NCBI RefSeq assembly: GCF_004208415.1
Contig: NZ_CP035758.1
Coordinates: 10,912,001-10,976,000, forward strand
Reading direction: 5' to 3'
DNA from: Ktedonosporobacter rubrisoli
GTDB lineage: Bacteria; Chloroflexota; Ktedonobacteria; Ktedonobacterales; Ktedonobacteraceae
DNA: 64,000 bases
The notes beneath the pieces were generated by a model, which was given only the letters and a program-made list of their open reading frames with translations, was not told the DNA's origin and ran no database searches. The first letter of the stretch is position 1. Each line of letters starts with the position of its first letter. Made by a program: the position numbers and the translations under genes. Shown piece after piece: positions 61,374 to 64,000 of this stretch.

Positions 61374-61935
61374 TATTGGATTCTCCTTTCTCCTTCACGA
61401 TATAACACGATATATCGTTATCGTTAGTTATAATAAACGATATATCTATTTCTGTCAAGTCCCTGGATACGCTCTTTGAAAATTGGTTGGCCTTGAGCCA
61501 GAAATGGCTTGAAGGTAGGAAAGATCAAGGCCAGGCAAAATACCTATTGATGCCTACTTTTTCTTGTGCAGTTTCTTTACTTGTTATACGTATTAGCGAC
61601 TCCGAGGTAGCAATAATTTTGGCCTCTAAAGATTATTTGAGAAGAGAAGGCCCTGATGCTTTATGTCTTATGTCGCGAGAATGAAGACGGGTAGCTGGCC
61701 ACATGACCGTACGGCTCAGCTTTTTGGCAGCGCCTCAATCGCTGCCAGTCCTGATTCCAGGCTCTCTGGGATCTTACCCTGGCTGGATCGGAGCTTGCAA
61801 CAATGGCGGCTCTTGTTATAATAGGAGGCGTGCGCCCATAGGTAGAGTAAACTTGTTCGCACAACGAGGAGGGATGGGTGAAGAGAGCGCGGCTATACAA
61901 TGTTTTGATAATATCAATGGTAAAGGGAAATTTCT
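61374..61935. other. Intergenic region between padR and the PfkB kinase gene
   Basis: 562 bases. The padR-proximal 70 bases contain three PadR-like sites; the rest shows no recognisable element or gene. A 31-codon frame starting at 61875 just before the kinase is not accepted because its ribosome site is too close to the ATG. Confidence 0.45.
61397..61446. promoter_or_regulatory. Triple ACGATATA operator upstream of padR
   Basis: ACGATATAAC (61397-61406), perfect palindrome ACGATATATCGT (61407-61418) and ACGATATATC (61437-61446), all within 75 bases of the padR start. Likely autoregulatory sites. Confidence 0.65.
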
Positions 61936-62916
61936 GTGGTACAGCGTTCACATCTTGATGTTCTGGTAATAGGCACGGCGAGTGTAGATATCGTGTTTGG
62001 TGGGATGCCACATTGGCCAAAGCTGGGGCAAGAAATGTATGTTAAGGAGTTTGCCGTTGGCGTTGGCTCTGTTTTCAATACGGCATCGACCCTGAGCCGA
62101 TTGGGCTTACGTGTAGGTCTGATGACCGAGTTAGGCAATGACTTTTTTAGCCGATATATTCTCGAAGAGATTGATAAAGCAGGCATCTGCCGCGATTTTG
62201 TGACTATCAATGATTTTCCAATGCGTACTGTAAGCATCTGCCTGGCTCACGAGGGCGAGCGCGGCTTTGTCTCCTATGTCGATGGTCATACCGTCATGCA
62301 CATGGCAGATTCGCCAGCCTCTGGCCATAACATCGAGAGCGAGGAAGGCGCTAAGCGCTGGAAGGACAGATGGCAGCAGCAGCTGCGCGAATACGATATC
62401 GATGCTGTCTTCCTCTATGTTCATCCCTATATACATCCCCTGCTTGACTTATTTGTAGATCGCGATATATCTATCTTTCTTGATGCCGGCTGGCATCCTG
62501 AAGAACTAGCTGATGAGCGCCTGACGGAGGTGATCAAGCGCGGGCACGTGTTGATGCCCAATCAAATGGAAGCCATGTTTATGACCGGGACCCAGACGGC
62601 AGAAGAAGCGGCTCTGGCCCTGGCCCAATGGGTACCAACAGCCATTGTAAAAGCTGGCGCCAGGGGCGTTGTGGCCTGTAAGAACGGAGAGATCGCATAT
62701 TGTCCAGCATTTCCTATTAAAGAAGTCGTGGATACGACAGGGGCTGGAGATGCCTTCGACGGCGGATTTATTTATGGCTCTCTCAAGGGATATTCGTTTA
62801 TGGAGGCGCTACGTTGTGGCACTATCTGTGGCAGCCTGTCGACTACAGCTCCAACGGGAACTGCCGCAGTACCCAACGCTCAAGAGCTTGAGGAATGCCT
62901 GCAAAAAGCATTCTGA
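61936..62916 (+). CDS. PfkB-family carbohydrate kinase
   Basis: 326 residues, GTG start. Ribokinase fold: D-V-L-V-I-G-T-A-S-V-D near 8-18, G-V-G-S-V-F-N-T-A near 42-50, substrate and lid region, N-Q-M-E-A near 209, and the conserved D-T-T-G-A-G-D-A-F-D-G-G near 272-283 with the catalytic Asp of G-A-G-D. Phosphorylates a sugar or nucleoside with ATP; substrate not predictable. A short unusual insertion is K-R-W-K-D-R-W-Q-Q-Q near 140. Monocistronic. Confidence 0.87.
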   Translation: MVQRSHLDVLVIGTASVDIVFGGMPHWPKLGQEMYVKEFAVGVGSVFNTASTLSRLGLRVGLMTELGNDFFSRYILEEIDKAGICRDFVTINDFPMRTVSICLAHEGERGFVSYVDGHTVMHMADSPASGHNIESEEGAKRWKDRWQQQLREYDIDAVFLYVHPYIHPLLDLFVDRDISIFLDAGWHPEELADERLTEVIKRGHVLMPNQMEAMFMTGTQTAEEAALALAQWVPTAIVKAGARGVVACKNGEIAYCPAFPIKEVVDTTGAGDAFDGGFIYGSLKGYSFMEALRCGTICGSLSTTAPTGTAAVPNAQELEECLQKAF

Positions 62917-63025
62917 ACCAGATCCAGCTTTTGTGCAAAAGTCTCTTTCCGGCAAGCACGCACGTAGCTAGAGCTTGCCTTTTTTGCCCTATACAAGGCT
63001 AGAAAAAAGAGATCTTGCCGTTTGA

Positions 63026-63457
63026 TCAGGTGGGAATTGAGGTATTCAATATTGTCGGTGTTGAAGAGTGCCAGGTTGCTAATCGCGTATAGTAACTATG
63101 GTTGGCAAGCGCCCACAGCTCCTGAAAGAAGGCAAGATCTCGACACTCTAAGTTTCTGAGAAGTTCCTGCTGCTCTTCCTGTCTGGCCTGACAAAAGCTA
63201 CCTCCAGCTGCAACATTGAGATCGCGTAAGACGGCGCGCAGGCGTTTCTCATTCAGGATGAGTGCAAGCTTATTGTCTGCTCGGGGGTGTAGATGATAGA
63301 GAAACTCATCAAGTAGATGGAGGCTCGATGGAGGTGGAAAATTTTCGTCGGCAGGAATGAGCAGGTCGATAATTGTATTTAATTCTTTACGTTCTTCGGG
63401 ACTTAATTCAATTCTCGGCTTGCGTGATACCGGTTTCTTCTGCAATATCTGGTTCAT
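63026..63457 (-). CDS. Small protein resembling gluconate 2-dehydrogenase subunit 3
   Basis: 143 residues, mostly helical. L-I-P-A-D-E-N-F-P-P-P-S-S-L-H-L-L-D-E-F-L near 33-53 and late F-F-Q-E-L-W-A-L-A-N-H-S-Y-Y-T follow the pattern of the gluconate 2-dehydrogenase subunit 3 family, small subunits usually paired with a GMC oxidoreductase. No such enzyme gene is in the window and no Tat signal is evident (basic N-terminus only), so the assignment is tentative. Confidence 0.55.
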   Translation of the reverse strand: MNQILQKKPVSRKPRIELSPEERKELNTIIDLLIPADENFPPPSSLHLLDEFLYHLHPRADNKLALILNEKRLRAVLRDLNVAAGGSFCQARQEEQQELLRNLECRDLAFFQELWALANHSYYTRLATWHSSTPTILNTSIPT

Positions 63458-63605
63458 GGCGGCTCCTCATTTATAAATTATGGGGGTAAGCTTCTCTATC
63501 TCCAAGGTTACTATATAACTCTAAATGTTTCATCCTGCTTTTCCAAAGATGGAAGCGGTTATGCTCTCGCACGAAAAGCGGTACATCTAGCACCACTTTA
63601 TTGCT

Positions 63606-64000
63606 TCAGGCCAGTGACAGTAATTCACCCTCCAATTCTTTCCAGACTATCTGCTCTGCTTTTGGCCTTGTAAGGGGTGTGCGACTTTGCATAGCGTGGA
63701 GTACATACTCGGTGACGCGCCGTTGGAAATGCGCCAGGATCTGCTGCTGCACACTTTGAGCCGGCATAATACCTAGCTCAATATTGCACAGGCTATAGAA
63801 CTCGTCATGTTCGAAGGCGAAAACCATCAGATCTGCATAGCGCCTGATAAGGTCAAGATGGATATGAGTAAAATAGTTAGCTTGTGTACTAGAAAGACAG
63901 AGGCAGCCGGCAACACGGTCGGCACGCAAGATAGGATAAGCAACGGTGCTTTCTTCCATCTGCACATGGTGGGTAGGGAATGCTCTGAGCTTCTGTTGTT
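63606..64000 (-). CDS. GAF-domain protein, 5' part beyond the window
   Basis: Open to the window edge; at least 131 codons. Visible part: S-T-V-A-Y-P-I-L-R-A-D-R-V-A-G-C-L-C-L-S-S-T-Q-A-N-Y-F, the last strands of a GAF domain, then a helix Y-T/F-T-H-I-H-L-D-L-I-R-R-Y-A-D-L-M-V-F-A-F and a C-terminal helical segment of about 50 residues. Larger gene probably encodes a signalling protein; upstream domains cannot be judged. Confidence 0.7.
   Translation of the reverse strand, partial: QQKLRAFPTHHVQMEESTVAYPILRADRVAGCLCLSSTQANYFTHIHLDLIRRYADLMVFAFEHDEFYSLCNIELGIMPAQSVQQQILAHFQRRVTEYVLHAMQSRTPLTRPKAEQIVWKELEGELLSLA

Noticed and set aside
61875..61969. 31-codon frame just before the PfkB kinase, possible leader peptide
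   Set aside because: Its purine-rich site is only one base from the ATG and the product has no attenuation-like codon run.

Overview
The window looks like chromosomal DNA of a soil-type Chloroflexota bacterium, most probably class Ktedonobacteria. This is inferred from the gene mix rather than from a marker gene: large TIR-NB-ARC-TPR proteins, ECF sigma and WYL regulators, many stand-alone SDR, hydrolase and permease genes, AT-rich palindromic operators, an IS5-type transposase and an unusually long TnpB. No rRNA, tRNA or CRISPR array was recognised. Most genes are single transcription units separated by 100-600 base gaps that often hold clear hairpin terminators or palindromes.

Layout. 1-7.7 kb: DUF2255 protein, a bifunctional HldE-type sugar kinase/nucleotidyltransferase, a gene-poor stretch with a decayed fragment, an SRPBCC protein, a DUF4177-like protein, a haloalkane dehalogenase, an NDH-2-like oxidoreductase and a LuxR-type response regulator whose 5' end looks frameshifted. 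7.9-15.6 kb: the most unusual part, two tandem cassettes, each a small rightward gene with a charged tail facing a leftward TIR-NB-ARC-TPR gene; both convergent gaps are exactly 74 bases, and the small genes share their start region and a poly-C/ATAGATACAT DNA element. 15.8-21.5 kb: structured intergenic DNA, small membrane protein plus TetR regulator, two APC permeases, a DUF4352 protein. 22-30.7 kb: D-mannonate-type SDR, MetE-like protein, tiny Cys/His protein, IS5-type transposase, alpha/beta hydrolase, MmyB-type regulator divergent from an SDR, DUF1963 protein, an HNH-like lipoprotein.

31-41.3 kb: RocB-like M20 peptidase, two-helix ion channel, PAS-GAF-PAS histidine kinase, then a sugar-phosphate SIS isomerase/deaminase and an ABC sugar importer (binding protein and two permeases, no ATPase). 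41.5-47.4 kb: YeaQ/GlsB-type membrane protein, a translationally coupled pair of ABC exporters, a WYL regulator, OsmC protein. 47.5-52.1 kb: an operon of ECF sigma factor, a HEAT-repeat/ABC-2 membrane fusion, two ABC-2 permeases and an ATPase split exactly at its signature motif. 52.2-64 kb: cardiolipin synthase-type PLD, a rifampicin-phosphotransferase-like PEP-utilising enzyme behind paired TAATTAATTA palindromes, a broken tnpB element, PIG-L deacetylase, DUF3307, PadR, PfkB kinase, a small gluconate-dehydrogenase-subunit-3-like protein and a GAF-domain gene cut by the window edge.

Functional links: carbohydrate use (SIS protein with ABC importer, mannonate SDR, PfkB kinase), export and stress (ABC exporters, ECF/ABC-2 operon, NDH-2, OsmC), and possible immunity or self/non-self sensing (twin TIR-STAND cassettes).
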